The notes under the pieces were generated by a model, which was not told the origin of the DNA, did not search any database, and saw only the letters and a list, made by a program, of their open reading frames with translations. Shown here piece after piece: positions 33,856 to 43,600 of a DNA stretch of 64,000 nt (positions are counted from its first letter, which is position 1; each line of letters starts with the position of its first letter). The stretch is from Rheinheimera tangshanensis (GTDB taxonomy: Bacteria > Pseudomonadota > Gammaproteobacteria > Enterobacterales > Alteromonadaceae), in the NCBI RefSeq assembly GCF_014645135.1, contig NZ_BMLH01000002.1:248001-312000 (forward strand), written 5' to 3'. A program made the translations under genes and the position numbers.

Positions 33856-34509
33856 TTATTCAGTGGTCATTTCATCGGCAATCTGTAGCAAGCTCGCCGC
33901 CAAGGTAGCTGGGTCCTGAGCACCGGAAATTAAGTACCGCTGATTGATGACAAAAGCCGGTACTGAACTGATGCCTGCTTGCTGATACTGAGTTTCTTCG
34001 GTCCGGACTTCATCAACAAACCGATCTGATTGCAGCACTGTTAACGCTTCCTCTGCATTAAGTCCTGCTTTTTCCGCACACTGTTGCAGAACTTCAGCTT
34101 TGGATACATCGTCGGCAAAACCAAAGTATGCTTCAAATAAGGCCTGTTTCATCGCGGTTTGTTTATCAAAAGCCGCAGCCCATTTCACCAGACGGTGTGC
34201 ATCAAAGGTATTGCAGGTAAAGCGTTGCTGCATTTTATCGAAGTTCAGCCCAAGATCAGTCGCAACCTTGATCATCGAATCCTGATTCGCCCGCATTTCC
34301 GCTTCGCTGCGACCATATTTTTTACTCAGCGCAGGCAGAATAGGTTCAGGGATTAAGTTTGGATCCGGATTAAGTTCAAAGGCGCGCCACTGAATACTGA
34401 CGCTAACTTTGTCCTTGATACTGTCCATGGCTTTTTCAAGCCGGGCATAACCTATGGCGCACCAGGGGCAGGCAATATCGGAAACTAAATCTATATGCAG
34501 GTTTTTCAT
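33856..34509 (-). CDS. DsbA-family oxidoreductase, FrnE-like
   Basis: 217 residues without signal peptide, so cytoplasmic. The thioredoxin-fold active site CPWC lies at residues 14-17 (VSDIACPWCAIG). The helical insertion and the late cis-proline loop (ISSVPAFVINQRYLISGAQ) match FrnE/2-hydroxychromene isomerase-like DsbA proteins. FrnE proteins contribute to thiol stress tolerance. The ATG at 34509 has AGGATC upstream and is chosen over an in-frame upstream start. Confidence 0.92.
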   Translation of the reverse strand: MKNLHIDLVSDIACPWCAIGYARLEKAMDSIKDKVSVSIQWRAFELNPDPNLIPEPILPALSKKYGRSEAEMRANQDSMIKVATDLGLNFDKMQQRFTCNTFDAHRLVKWAAAFDKQTAMKQALFEAYFGFADDVSKAEVLQQCAEKAGLNAEEALTVLQSDRFVDEVRTEETQYQQAGISSVPAFVINQRYLISGAQDPATLAASLLQIADEMTTE

Positions 34510-34653
34510 CACAGATCCTGAATCAGCGGGAATTAAGTTGGATCTGGTTACCATGCCGGGGAATATCAAGACTAAAACGGATTTTTGTCGCAAGTCCGAC
34601 GGTGTTCAACTTGAACCCCAAGGCGACATGATCCGCCTTGGGGAGTCATAAAG

Positions 34654-35205
34654 CTAGAAACGATAGGTAATACCAGCGCTTAGGCTGTCTACATCTAAGT
34701 TGTCTTCGTCATCGCCTAATTCAGGTAAGACAGCGTATTCAAAATTGATACTCAGATTAGAAGTAATACGCAACTCAGCGCCTGCGCCATAAATCAGACC
34801 ATCTTCACTATGACTGTCGTCCAGTATGCCGTCTTCATCATTGATGTTGATGTCGTATTTGGTTTTATTAAAACCAGCGATACCGTAAAAAGATAAGGTT
34901 TCCAGCAACGGCCAGGATGCTTTACCGAGCACTGAATAGCTGTTATCTATGCCTAGTTTGACTCGGGTTAATGCTCCTGAATACTCTTCATCCTGCACTC
35001 CCACACCGAAACGGCCTTCAATGGCGAAAATATCATTAAACTTATATCCAGCCACACCAGAGACCAAACCAAAATCCCAGTCGGCATCATCAACACTTTG
35101 CTGGCTGTACTGAGCACCAAAATAGAGAGGTTGTTCCGCCTGAGCCGAAAATACGGCCGTTGAACAGCTTAAACCCATCAATGCTACTGCAATTTTTTTT
35201 AACAT
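34654..35205 (-). CDS. Outer-membrane beta-barrel protein (small OmpW/OmpA-like porin)
   Basis: 183 residues with a signal peptide (KKIAVALMGLSCSTAVFSAQA). The mature protein alternates polar and hydrophobic residues with strands such as LYFGAQYSQQSV, VAGYKFNDIFAIEGRFGVGV, LSFYGIAGFNKTKYDI and a C-terminal SAGITYRF ending in phenylalanine, as recognised by the BAM complex. Eight strands are expected. The acidic loops (INDEDGILDDSHSEDG) could bind cations. The start is preceded by AAGGAAAAAT. Confidence 0.88.
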   Translation of the reverse strand: MLKKIAVALMGLSCSTAVFSAQAEQPLYFGAQYSQQSVDDADWDFGLVSGVAGYKFNDIFAIEGRFGVGVQDEEYSGALTRVKLGIDNSYSVLGKASWPLLETLSFYGIAGFNKTKYDININDEDGILDDSHSEDGLIYGAGAELRITSNLSINFEYAVLPELGDDEDNLDVDSLSAGITYRF

Positions 35206-35283
35206 ATTTTTCCTTAAATAATTAGATAACGCTGTAGGCCTCCCGGGCATACCAGTTGTCCATCAGAGGACCTGGATGAATTT

Positions 35284-35553
35284 ATGTTAATTATTGTGAA
35301 CCAGAGATTAACGATTTTTGGCTCAGTACTGCTGCTCATTGTTGGCTATCTGTACTCCATGGCTTCTTCTGGCTTGGATGAGTTGCTTTATGACAAAGCC
35401 GATGAAGCTAAAATAAATCAGTGCCAGCGATTTACTCCTTTGAGTTTTGGCTCTACACTTTGCGCGTTTTTTACACAGGAGGCCTTATGGCAAAAAAGAC
35501 AACGGCTGAGCATGGCCGCGGTGAGATCCGGGATAATGCACTCAAAGCTTTAG
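35284..35553 (+). CDS. Possible small membrane protein overlapping arfA
   Basis: 89 codons. One membrane segment is at about 10-28 (IFGSVLLLIVGYLYSMASSG) followed by a plausible soluble stretch, but the last 22 codons lie in another frame of arfA. The ribosome binding site is poor (GAGGA 13 bases too far). It is reported at low confidence because composition before the overlap looks protein-like. Confidence 0.3.
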   Translation: MLIIVNQRLTIFGSVLLLIVGYLYSMASSGLDELLYDKADEAKINQCQRFTPLSFGSTLCAFFTQEALWQKRQRLSMAAVRSGIMHSKL

Positions 35554-35681
35554 TCACCAGCAAGTTATTTCAGATGCAGGTGGTGAAAGCGAAAAAAGGT
35601 AAAGGCTCCTACAGCCGCCAGAAGTTTAAACAAGGGCAGAAGTGTGATCACTCTGCCCTTTTTGTTGGTGTCATCCGCTAA
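35487..35681 (+). CDS. arfA: Alternative ribosome-rescue factor ArfA
   Basis: 64 codons: MAKKTTAEHGRGEIRDNALK, then LFQMQVVKAKKGKGSYSRQK, the characteristic ArfA sequence. ArfA recruits RF2 to ribosomes stalled on non-stop mRNA as a backup for tmRNA. A strong terminator lies inside the coding region before the stop codon, as in E. coli, so the normal message lacks a stop. The product is then tagged by tmRNA and degraded unless trans-translation fails. AGGAGG lies 8 bases before the ATG. Confidence 0.93.
   Translation: MAKKTTAEHGRGEIRDNALKALVTSKLFQMQVVKAKKGKGSYSRQKFKQGQKCDHSALFVGVIR
35632..35664 (+). terminator. Intrinsic terminator inside arfA
   Basis: AAGGGCAG plus AGTG pair with CACT plus CTGCCCTT (one bulged A, loop TGAT), followed by TTTTT. 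It ends 15 bases before the arfA stop codon, producing a non-stop mRNA that would encode about 55-58 residues. This is the known autoregulatory device of arfA. Confidence 0.88.
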
Positions 35682-35808
35682 ATTTATTCATTCCCTTCTT
35701 ATTATTCAGCTCAGGTTCAACCCTTCAGGTTCATTCTGCCTTTGCAGGTAAGCAATGACTCACTTGTGATAGCTAATTTTCAACCCACTAATGCATTAAG
35801 GGAATTTT

Positions 35809-36057
35809 ATGTTTGAAGCCGAATTCAGCAAGTTAGAGCAGTTAATTCAGAAATTAATTTCGGAGAATCAACAGCTCACAGCGCAAGTACAGCAACTGGG
35901 TCAAAAAGAGCAGCAGTTGCAGCAGGAATTGAAAAAAAGCACAGACCAGCTGGAAACCCTGCAGTTGCATGCGATGGAATCGGATGATCAAAAGCAACGG
36001 GCGCAGCAAAAGCTGCAGCAATTAACGGCGTTGTTTGAACAGCAATTGTCGGCCTGA
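35809..36057 (+). CDS. ZapB-like coiled-coil protein (TIGR02449 family)
   Basis: 82 residues, entirely a coiled coil with leucine/glutamine heptads (KLEQLIQKLISENQQLTAQV and onward). Small coiled-coil proteins of this family are encoded directly before zapA in many Gammaproteobacteria and resemble the cell-division factor ZapB. It precedes zapA with a 2-base gap. The ATG follows AAGGGAATTTT. The division role is inferred from the neighbour and the fold. Confidence 0.8.
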   Translation: MFEAEFSKLEQLIQKLISENQQLTAQVQQLGQKEQQLQQELKKSTDQLETLQLHAMESDDQKQRAQQKLQQLTALFEQQLSA

Positions 36058-36059
36058 CC

Positions 36060-36347
36060 ATGTTAAAGCAGCCATTGGTCGTTGAGCAAAAAGTAGTGAT
36101 AGCCGGTCGGGAATACTGGTTGCGCTGCTCTTTGCATGAACAAGCCGGGTTGCAGGAGTCTGCGCGGCTGCTCAATAGCAAAATTGCACAGGTACGGCAG
36201 GGTGCCGGACATTTGTCGATGGAACAAAGCATAGTGCTGGCCGCCTTAAATATGGGGCAGCAACTGGTAACACAACAAAGCCCACAGTTAGAGGAATGTC
36301 AGCAGCGTTTGGTGAAGTTAATGGCGTTAATCGAAGCTAAAAAATGA
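36060..36347 (+). CDS. zapA: Cell division protein ZapA
   Basis: 95 residues. Family features are the N-terminal strand region (VVIAGREYWLRCSLHEQAGL), then ESARLLNSKIAQVRQGAG and the long C-terminal helix that forms the anti-parallel coiled coil. ZapA crosslinks FtsZ protofilaments at the Z-ring. In related genomes zapA is often followed by 6S RNA and a 5-formyltetrahydrofolate cyclo-ligase; here neither follows. Instead a lipoprotein gene starts 120 bases on. Confidence 0.88.
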   Translation: MLKQPLVVEQKVVIAGREYWLRCSLHEQAGLQESARLLNSKIAQVRQGAGHLSMEQSIVLAALNMGQQLVTQQSPQLEECQQRLVKLMALIEAKK

Positions 36348-36466
36348 ACAGTTTATTGAACTGATTAAGTTTTGGTTCAGATGCCTCAGCCAGAATGAGA
36401 GTTAGTGATCAAGCCCGTAAGTTACAGGCGCAACAGAACCTGTATTGACTGAGAAGGAAGGACCCT

Positions 36467-37033
36467 ATGAAACAAGCGAATCTCTGGTTAAGTGCTGCTC
36501 TTACTCTGGCGCTACTCAGCGGCTGTAGTTCAACCGCAGAGCATCAGCAAAAATACGCTCAGCTGTATAAAGAAACGCCAAAAAAACTGATGATAGTAGT
36601 GCATGGTGGTGATGCCGTGCCTGCCGAATTGGTACAGGCTTTTGACAAGGAAGTGCCGGACATTGTCGCAGAGCACGGCTTTGAAATTGTAGATGCTAAA
36701 CAACGCCAGCTGACGGAAGTCCCTGCATTGACAGATGTTGATGCTGTTCTTTATGTTGATGTTCAGCGTTGGAACAAGGATTACTCAGCTGTGATCGCTG
36801 CTGAATCAGTATTGGAGCTTGAGTTTAAACTGGTGTCGACGAAATCCGATCAGGAACTCTGGAGCCATCAGGACAAATACACTAAAACCCATTTGTTTCT
36901 GGGCGGCGATATGCTGTCTGAACTGATCCACAGAGCATTTTTTGCAGCCTCTACGGCTTACGAAAATCGCGCCAGTGTGGTGACCAAACAAGCTTTTTCA
37001 AACTTTCCGGAAGTTCTGGCGGCTAATCGCTGA
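36467..37033 (+). CDS. Lipoprotein of the DUF799/GNA1162-like family
   Basis: 188 residues. A lipoprotein signal with lipobox LLSGC (Cys about residue 20) is followed by a single alpha/beta domain: KLMIVVHGGDAVPAELVQAF, VDAVLYVDVQRWNKDYSAVI, ESVLELEFKLVSTKSDQELW. This is the DUF799 pattern (dimeric LPS-/curli-export-associated lipoproteins of unknown role, often with CsgG-like partners). No CsgG-like gene is visible here. The lack of Asp after the lipidated Cys suggests outer-membrane sorting. Confidence 0.75.
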   Translation: MKQANLWLSAALTLALLSGCSSTAEHQQKYAQLYKETPKKLMIVVHGGDAVPAELVQAFDKEVPDIVAEHGFEIVDAKQRQLTEVPALTDVDAVLYVDVQRWNKDYSAVIAAESVLELEFKLVSTKSDQELWSHQDKYTKTHLFLGGDMLSELIHRAFFAASTAYENRASVVTKQAFSNFPEVLAANR

Positions 37034-37046
37034 ATTGAGAATGGAG

Positions 37047-37586
37047 TTATTTGCAAGGCTGACTTTTGCTGTTGCTATCGCAGACCTGAATTTTATGGGT
37101 GTAATCCAGCCATAAATCCCATTCGGTTTGCAAAGGTAAGCTGCGCCAAACTTTGTTAAACACATAAAGCGACTGTTTTCCGGCAATGGATTTATGCAGA
37201 ATTTTGGAATAAGCGCCGTTTTTGCTTTTACATTCAGACACCCAGACCAAAGCCGGATAGCCATTGACCGGCTCTGTACTTAAGATTTGACTATCAAACA
37301 GCTCATCACAGTTGCGCTGACCTTGTTGATCATCAATAGTTTTGGTTTTCATCAGATCGCTGTTGGGCTGTTGCTCAAACACAAAACTTTGCACATAGTT
37401 GTCTGAATCCACCGCTTGCCAGCGTATTTCTGTGACATTTTCCATGTCATTTGGATTACTCTGAGTCACAGTCCATTCGCCTTCAGGTAAAGGCATAGGT
37501 TGCTGCAGCCGCTCCGTGTAGCGTGGCATAGCACAAGAGGTTAATAACAAGCTGCTGATCAAAACAAAGCTGGAATAGGTTTTCAT
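37047..37586 (-). CDS. Hypothetical lipoprotein
   Basis: 179 residues. Lipobox LLLTSC lies at about residues 13-18. The rest is a soluble beta-rich domain with three or four cysteines (NCDELF, SECKSKNG, VCDSNSKSQPC) that may form disulfides in the periplasm. I do not recognise the family. The ATG at 37586 is used; an in-frame TTG lies 9 bases upstream. The gene is convergent with the DUF799 lipoprotein and separated from the S9 peptidase gene by 61 bases. Confidence 0.7.
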   Translation of the reverse strand: MKTYSSFVLISSLLLTSCAMPRYTERLQQPMPLPEGEWTVTQSNPNDMENVTEIRWQAVDSDNYVQSFVFEQQPNSDLMKTKTIDDQQGQRNCDELFDSQILSTEPVNGYPALVWVSECKSKNGAYSKILHKSIAGKQSLYVFNKVWRSLPLQTEWDLWLDYTHKIQVCDSNSKSQPCK

Positions 37587-37647
37587 AAGACTCAAGTTGT
37601 TGTTAACGGGGGCTGAGCTCTATGCCTGCCCCCTGCTTTGTTAAATG

Positions 37648-39576
37648 CTACAGGTATTTTTGTAAAAAGGCTAAATAAGCCTCCTGCGCTTTAATACGGT
37701 TTTCCTTTTTCATAAAGCCGTGGCCTTCGTCCGGGAATAACACATACTCAACAGGTACATTCTGAGCTCGAATAGCCGCTACCATTTCATCACTTTCCAC
37801 CTGCAATACCCGGGGATCATTAGCACCTTGCACCACCAGCACTGGTTTTTTCACCTTATCACCGTGGAACACCGGTGAAATGCGGCGTAAACGTTCGCCA
37901 TCTTTGGCCGGGTCACCCAGTTCTGCATATAAGGACTCGCGAAAGGATTCCCACCAGGCTGGAATGCTCTCTAGGGTGCGAACCCAGTTGGTGACACCAA
38001 AAATATTGATACCCACTTTAAACTCATCGGTAAATGCCATAGCTGCCATGGTCAGGTAGCCGCCGTAGCTGCCGCCCATCACGCCAATGCGATCGGTGGC
38101 CACCCAATCCAATGATTGCAGGTACTTTTTACCGTAGACAATATCCTGCAAATCGTGTTCGCCATGTTTTAAATCATCCAGATGGAAGAAGGTTTTACCA
38201 TAACCACTGGAGCCTCTGTTATTGACGGCCAACACCGCATAGCCTTGATTCACCAGATGTTGAATCGCAGGGCTGTAGCCAGTGCGTGATTGTCCGCCCG
38301 GGCCGCCGTGGATCCAAATCAAAGCCGGAACTTTAGCAGTGCTGCTGGCTTGCTTCGGTTTATACAGCAGTGCAGGCACAGCTAAATCGTCAAAGCTCGG
38401 AAAACGTACCACTTCACTTTTTACCAGCACATTTTCATCTATGGCTTTATCCAGTGCCTGAGTTAAACGCTCTGCTTTAGTTTCAGATAATTTCCAGACA
38501 AATAAATTCGAAGGACTGTTGTCGGCATTGACGTAGAAGCTTAAATACTGGCTGTCATCAGAAAAAGTCACGCCGCGTAAATCACCGGCAGGCAGCTCGG
38601 GCAACTGCAGGGCTTTTCCTGTGGCAAGTTCAGTGATGCTGATGAGGGTAGAGGCATCGGCGTTTACTGCTTCGACTTTGTATTTATTATCCTTGCTAAA
38701 GCCAATGTACATAATGTCCCAGTCGGCTTTGCTGTAGGGTTGTACGGCCTTTTCATTAATGTTGTAAGCAAAAGCTTCGCTAAACTCTGATTTTTCGTCT
38801 GAGCCGAAAATCAGCTGGTTATTATCGCGGCTAAAACCATAAATGCCATGCGACACATTGCCCTGATGCGGGGTGATATGTACTGGTGTTTTGTCCGTGC
38901 TTTGCAAATCGAGCAGATACAGGTTGTTATCTGCATTGGTACGCTCTTTGGATAGCGCTACATAACGGCCGTTATCGCTTAACGCGCCAATGTCGTAGCC
39001 TTCATTGTTTTGATAGACCAAAGTGCGCTGATAGTTGCTGCTATCGTAGCTGTACAAGTCAAAAAACTTAGGATCACGTTCGTTTGTCATCAGCCAGAAT
39101 TTATTGTCATCAGTCCAGCCGACAAATTCGGCTTTGTGTTTGTCACCCGGTGTTAAGTCTTTGACTGAGCCATCGAGTTCCCGCACATAGACATGATGTA
39201 GTTCGTTCCCGCCCTGATCAGCTTTGTAGAGCACGCGGTCATCTTGCGGAAACCAACCTACAGGCAACATAGATTCGGTGGTCGATTGGGTCAGCGGCGT
39301 CCAGGTTTTGCCATCCAGACTGACTTTGTACAGGTTAAATACACCTGTTTCATCGGACGCCACCAATAGCGCGTCAGCTTTGTGGTTAATGTCGTTGCCC
39401 ATATAGGACTTGGTGGCATAAAACTGTGCTGGCGTGTATGCAGGAACTGCGGCCATTTTGCTGTCCAGTGCAGCCTCTGCAGCTACAGTGGTGGTATCGG
39501 TTTTTGCTGTTTTATCACAGGCACTGAGTAGTAAACTGCTGGCAAAAAGCGCCAGGTAAAGGGGAGTGTGCTTCAT
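37648..39576 (-). CDS. S9-family prolyl oligopeptidase-like peptidase, lipoprotein
   Basis: 642 residues. Lipobox LLLSAC lies near residue 18. An N-terminal beta-propeller with TolB/WD-like blades (about 50-380) follows, then an alpha/beta-hydrolase domain: IWIHGGPGGQSRTGYSP, nucleophile elbow GVMGGSYGGYLTMAA, late acidic loop VVQGANDPRV and histidine in DEGHGFMKKENR. It cleaves short peptides, anchored to the envelope. The ATG at 39576 is chosen because the lipoprotein signal starts there; the open frame extends upstream into the response-regulator gene but lacks sense. AAGGACTT precedes the start. Confidence 0.93.
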   Translation of the reverse strand: MKHTPLYLALFASSLLLSACDKTAKTDTTTVAAEAALDSKMAAVPAYTPAQFYATKSYMGNDINHKADALLVASDETGVFNLYKVSLDGKTWTPLTQSTTESMLPVGWFPQDDRVLYKADQGGNELHHVYVRELDGSVKDLTPGDKHKAEFVGWTDDNKFWLMTNERDPKFFDLYSYDSSNYQRTLVYQNNEGYDIGALSDNGRYVALSKERTNADNNLYLLDLQSTDKTPVHITPHQGNVSHGIYGFSRDNNQLIFGSDEKSEFSEAFAYNINEKAVQPYSKADWDIMYIGFSKDNKYKVEAVNADASTLISITELATGKALQLPELPAGDLRGVTFSDDSQYLSFYVNADNSPSNLFVWKLSETKAERLTQALDKAIDENVLVKSEVVRFPSFDDLAVPALLYKPKQASSTAKVPALIWIHGGPGGQSRTGYSPAIQHLVNQGYAVLAVNNRGSSGYGKTFFHLDDLKHGEHDLQDIVYGKKYLQSLDWVATDRIGVMGGSYGGYLTMAAMAFTDEFKVGINIFGVTNWVRTLESIPAWWESFRESLYAELGDPAKDGERLRRISPVFHGDKVKKPVLVVQGANDPRVLQVESDEMVAAIRAQNVPVEYVLFPDEGHGFMKKENRIKAQEAYLAFLQKYL

Positions 39577-39691
39577 ACAAAGTCCTTGTTTATTGATGTA
39601 GTTTTCAACCAGCTCTGCCTTTACTGCCTGTTGATCAGAACTGTAGCGTGCTTCATCAATGTACGGTATCAGCGCAGCAGACTCAAGTGAG

Positions 39692-40672
39692 CTACTCAGC
39701 CCAGCGCTGTTTAATTTCAAGGATTTGCTGCAGATTTTGTTCCAGTAAATCAACCAGGACAGGTTCAAAGTGCAGGCCTTTTTGCGCTCTGATGTGCTGC
39801 AGCGTAGCTTCAATAGTCCATGCCTGCTTATAAGGCCGTGCGCTGGTTAACGCATCAAACACATCAGACAAAGCCACAATACGGGCTTCGATGGGAATTT
39901 GTTCGCCGGATAAGCCAAAAGGGTAACCAGTACCATCCCATTTTTCATGGTGATACAAAGCCACAGCTTTGGCCATTTTTAGTAAATCAGATTCGCAGTC
40001 ACCAATGATCTCTGCCCCTATCAGTGGATGCTTTTGCATCTCCTGGTATTCTTCAACTGTCAGCTTGCCAGGTTTGAGCAGAATACTGTCGGCTATACCT
40101 ATTTTGCCTATATCGTGCATAGGAGCAGCATGCAGTAAGTCTTCGGCTTTTTGTTCGCTAAAGCCATATGCCAGTGCCAGTACCTGCGCATAGTGACTCA
40201 TCCGCATCACATGTAGGCCCGTTTCATTGTCTTTGTATTCAGCAGCGCGGCCTAACCTTTGGATCACCTGCAGCCGGGTTTGTTTTAACTCCTGTGCCTG
40301 CACCAAAGACAAATGAGTTTTTACCCTGGCCCGCACTACGGCAGGGCTGATAGGTTTGGTGATGTAATCCACAGCTCCTACTTCAAAGCCTTTGGTTTCA
40401 TCCATCTCATCTTTTAAGGCAGTGACAAAAATAACCGGAATAGCACAGGTAAGCGGGTTGGCTTTTAAGCGGGCACAGACATCAAAACCTGTTAAGCCTG
40501 GCATCATGACATCCAGCAGGATCAAATCCGCGTGTTCCTTTTCCAGCAGCTGTAAGGCTTCTTCGCCGCTTTTGGCAAACAATAAACGGTATTGCTCCTG
40601 CAACACAGTGCGCAGCACTCTTAAATTGGTGGGTTCATCATCGACCAGTAACAAGCTTTGTTTTTCTGTCAT
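39692..40672 (-). CDS. Response regulator with HD-GYP (c-di-GMP phosphodiesterase) domain
   Basis: 326 residues. The receiver domain is 1-120 (DDE at 11-13, phosphoacceptor D54, K106). The HD-GYP domain is about 140-326, with AAPMHDIGKIGI (HD 186-187), HHEKWDGTGYP (GYP 249-251) and ALSDVFDALTS. This is the RpfG-like architecture that degrades cyclic-di-GMP on phosphorylation. It overlaps the hybrid kinase gene by one base (TGATG), so the kinase's Hpt domain is the probable phosphodonor. Confidence 0.95.
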   Translation of the reverse strand: MTEKQSLLLVDDEPTNLRVLRTVLQEQYRLLFAKSGEEALQLLEKEHADLILLDVMMPGLTGFDVCARLKANPLTCAIPVIFVTALKDEMDETKGFEVGAVDYITKPISPAVVRARVKTHLSLVQAQELKQTRLQVIQRLGRAAEYKDNETGLHVMRMSHYAQVLALAYGFSEQKAEDLLHAAPMHDIGKIGIADSILLKPGKLTVEEYQEMQKHPLIGAEIIGDCESDLLKMAKAVALYHHEKWDGTGYPFGLSGEQIPIEARIVALSDVFDALTSARPYKQAWTIEATLQHIRAQKGLHFEPVLVDLLEQNLQQILEIKQRWAE

Positions 40673-43600
40673 CAGAGCTGTTCTCCACCCAACTTTTGTT
40701 GTAACTGCTGTAGCAGTTGCAGGGCCAGACTAAAGTCAAAATCGTTGATGGCATCCAGTAGCTTTAGAATCATAGGCTGGTGTTCGCCGCTGTAGTGAGA
40801 CAACTGCTCTATACCTTGATCGTCCAGTTCATGGTGCAATAACGACTGTTGTAATGTACTTAACACAGAAGTCAGTTGCTGATCATTCAGTGGATGCACC
40901 TGATCCTCTGGTACTGCAGGTTGGTCAGACAGCAGCTTTTGGTATTCGGCTTCAAACTTAGGCCAGCAGCCCAGAATTTTTTCCAGGACTTCTCTGGCTC
41001 GTTGCTGTTGCTGCTGCCGTGCCGCTTGTTCGAGTTCGGCGCAGGCTTTGCTCAGCGGATCCAGACCTAAATTCGCGCTGACGCCTTTGATAGCATGAGC
41101 TTGTTGTTGTACGGCTTGATAATCGCCACAGTTCAGCTGTTCTAACGCGAGCAGCACTGTTTGCCTTTGTTGCTGCAAAAAAGCGTGCAGTTGGGGCAGA
41201 TAGGTTGCCAGATTGCCCCAAAGTTGTAGCGCTTTGGGTACATTCACTAATAGATCGGAGGAGGTTGTCTGTACCTGCAGTGACAAAGGCTCCCGGACTT
41301 CAATAGCCAGCACCCTTGCGATTTCAAAACATAAAGCGGCAAAATCTATCGGCTTGCTGGCAAAGCCCTGCATTCCTGCTTCCTTCGCTGCGGTTTTGTC
41401 GTCATCCAGCACGCTGGCTGTTAAAGCAATAATGGGTAACGGGGTTTTGTTCTGTTGTTGCTCCCACAGCCGGATTTGTTGGCAGGCTTTCAAACCATCC
41501 AAATGTGGCATCTGGATATCCATCAATACCAAATCAAACTGCTGTTGTTGCATTGTCTGAACCGCTTCGATGCCGTCAGTTACTGCTACCACTTGATGAC
41601 CAGCTCGTTGTAGCAGCAGTTTCAGCAATTCAAGATTTTGTGGAATATCATCAGCAATCAGCACGTTCAGCGCAGGCAGGGCGGGTACATAACCTTGTTG
41701 CTGTGCAGTACTGGCTTTACCCTCCTTCAGTGGCAGACTGAATTCAAAACAGCTACCAACCCCTTCGCTGCTTTGCACTGTGATCTGTCCGCCCATCAGT
41801 TCGACCAGCTGTTTACTGATGGTGGTGCCAAGACCTGTGCCGCCAAAACGACGGCTCATGGAGGCGTCGGCCTGAGTAAAGGCATCAAAAATATGTGGTA
41901 AACGATCGGCTGCTATCCCTATGCCGGTATCTTTAATACTGAATCTAATGTGTTGCTGTGCTGTGGGGCTAACCCGAACCTGTACCGAGCCCTGATCGGT
42001 AAATTTAATCGCATTACCAATCAGATTGGTGAGCACCTGACGTAGCCGATCTGGCGCGCCGTAATAGAACTCACCCAGTTGCGGGTCAAGCTCCAGCTTT
42101 AACTCCAGCTGCTTTTTCCGCGCCTGAAGCCACAAAGTGGACACCACGGCATCCAGCACGGCAGGCAAAGAGAAATCCTGCAATTCCAGCTCCAGTTTGC
42201 CTTTTTCCAGCTTAGCGCTGTCGAGAATATCGTTGAGTAAATGCAATAATGAATGGGCTGAACCATGAATAGTGGCCAGATGTTTTTTCTGTTCAGAAGA
42301 CAAATCTGAGCTTAATAACAAGTCGCTGAAGCCAATAATGGCATTCATTGGCGTGCGGATTTCATGGCTCATATTGGCCAGAAAGGCACTGCGACTTTCG
42401 GCGGCCAGCTCCGCTTTGTTTTTTGCCTGCAGCAACTCCACTTCCATCTGCTTGCGCTGACTGATATCCATCAAAAAACCGTCCAGCCAGACTATTTCAT
42501 CTTGTGCAGATTTAATGGCCTCGCCATATTCCAATATCCAACGGATGGAGCCATCTTTGTGCCTGATCCGGTACTCAATAGTGAAATGCCCCTGATATAA
42601 ATCCAGTTGAGTAGTGGTGCTTCTGTCATCCGGATGCACTACATCAGACCAGCTGCGTTTGGGAGAGGGCAGCATAAAATCACTGGCGGGGTAGCCGGAC
42701 AAGGTTTCAATGGCGTCACTGATAAACACCATATCCCAGTTTTCATTGAACAGGCAGCGATAGGCAGCTCCTGGGATATTGCCAATTAAAGATCGGAATT
42801 TTTCTTCGTTTTCTTTTAATGCCTGTTCCATCTGCAGGCGGCTGCTGATATCAGTGATAAAAGCGACAAAAATGTCTTCATCCGGTAATTTGGCATGACC
42901 TATCGCCAGTCGCACCGGCACAGTATGGCCATCTTTATGCACAGCTTCCACATCACGGCCTACCCCTATAATTTTCGCTTCGCCTGTACGCAGGTAGTTC
43001 TCTAAGTAGGAGTCGTGATCAGGGCGGATAGCAGCGGGAGTGAGGATATTGACGTTTTTATACAGCAACTCTGCCTGAGTCCAGCCAAGAATTTTTTCAG
43101 CGGCTTTGTTCATGCCCTGGATCAACCCCTGAGTATTAATAGTGACTATGCCATCGACTGCTGTGTCCATCATCGCCAACAAACGGCTTGCGTTGGTTTT
43201 GGCCGCTGCGCTGGCTTCCCGGTACTTCAATAACAGATTTATAGCGACCACTAAGCTGCTGAGCAGCAAAGTGGTAAAGGTGATGCCCATCGCCAGCACC
43301 ATAGGGAGTTCACCGGCCTGATAGTCTGGCTGAAAACCTGCTGGCGGAACAAAACGTGCCGCCGCCATGCCGGTGTAATGCATGCCACTGATAGCAGCGC
43401 CCATCACTACACTACTTAATAGCGTCAGCCAGTGGGGGGCCAGATTTAAGCGTTTTAAGCCAAAGCGGATCCAAAGAGCGAGAATAGCCAGTACAACAGC
43501 CACCAGAATAGAGAGTAAAAAGATGGCTAAGTCATAACGCAACGCCACTGACATTTGCATTGCGGCCATACCGGCATAGTGCATAGTACCTATGCCCGCG

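Noticed and set aside
36348-36466. 6S RNA (ssrS) expected after zapA
   Set aside because: Only about 120 bases separate zapA from the next gene and no long 6S-like hairpin is seen.
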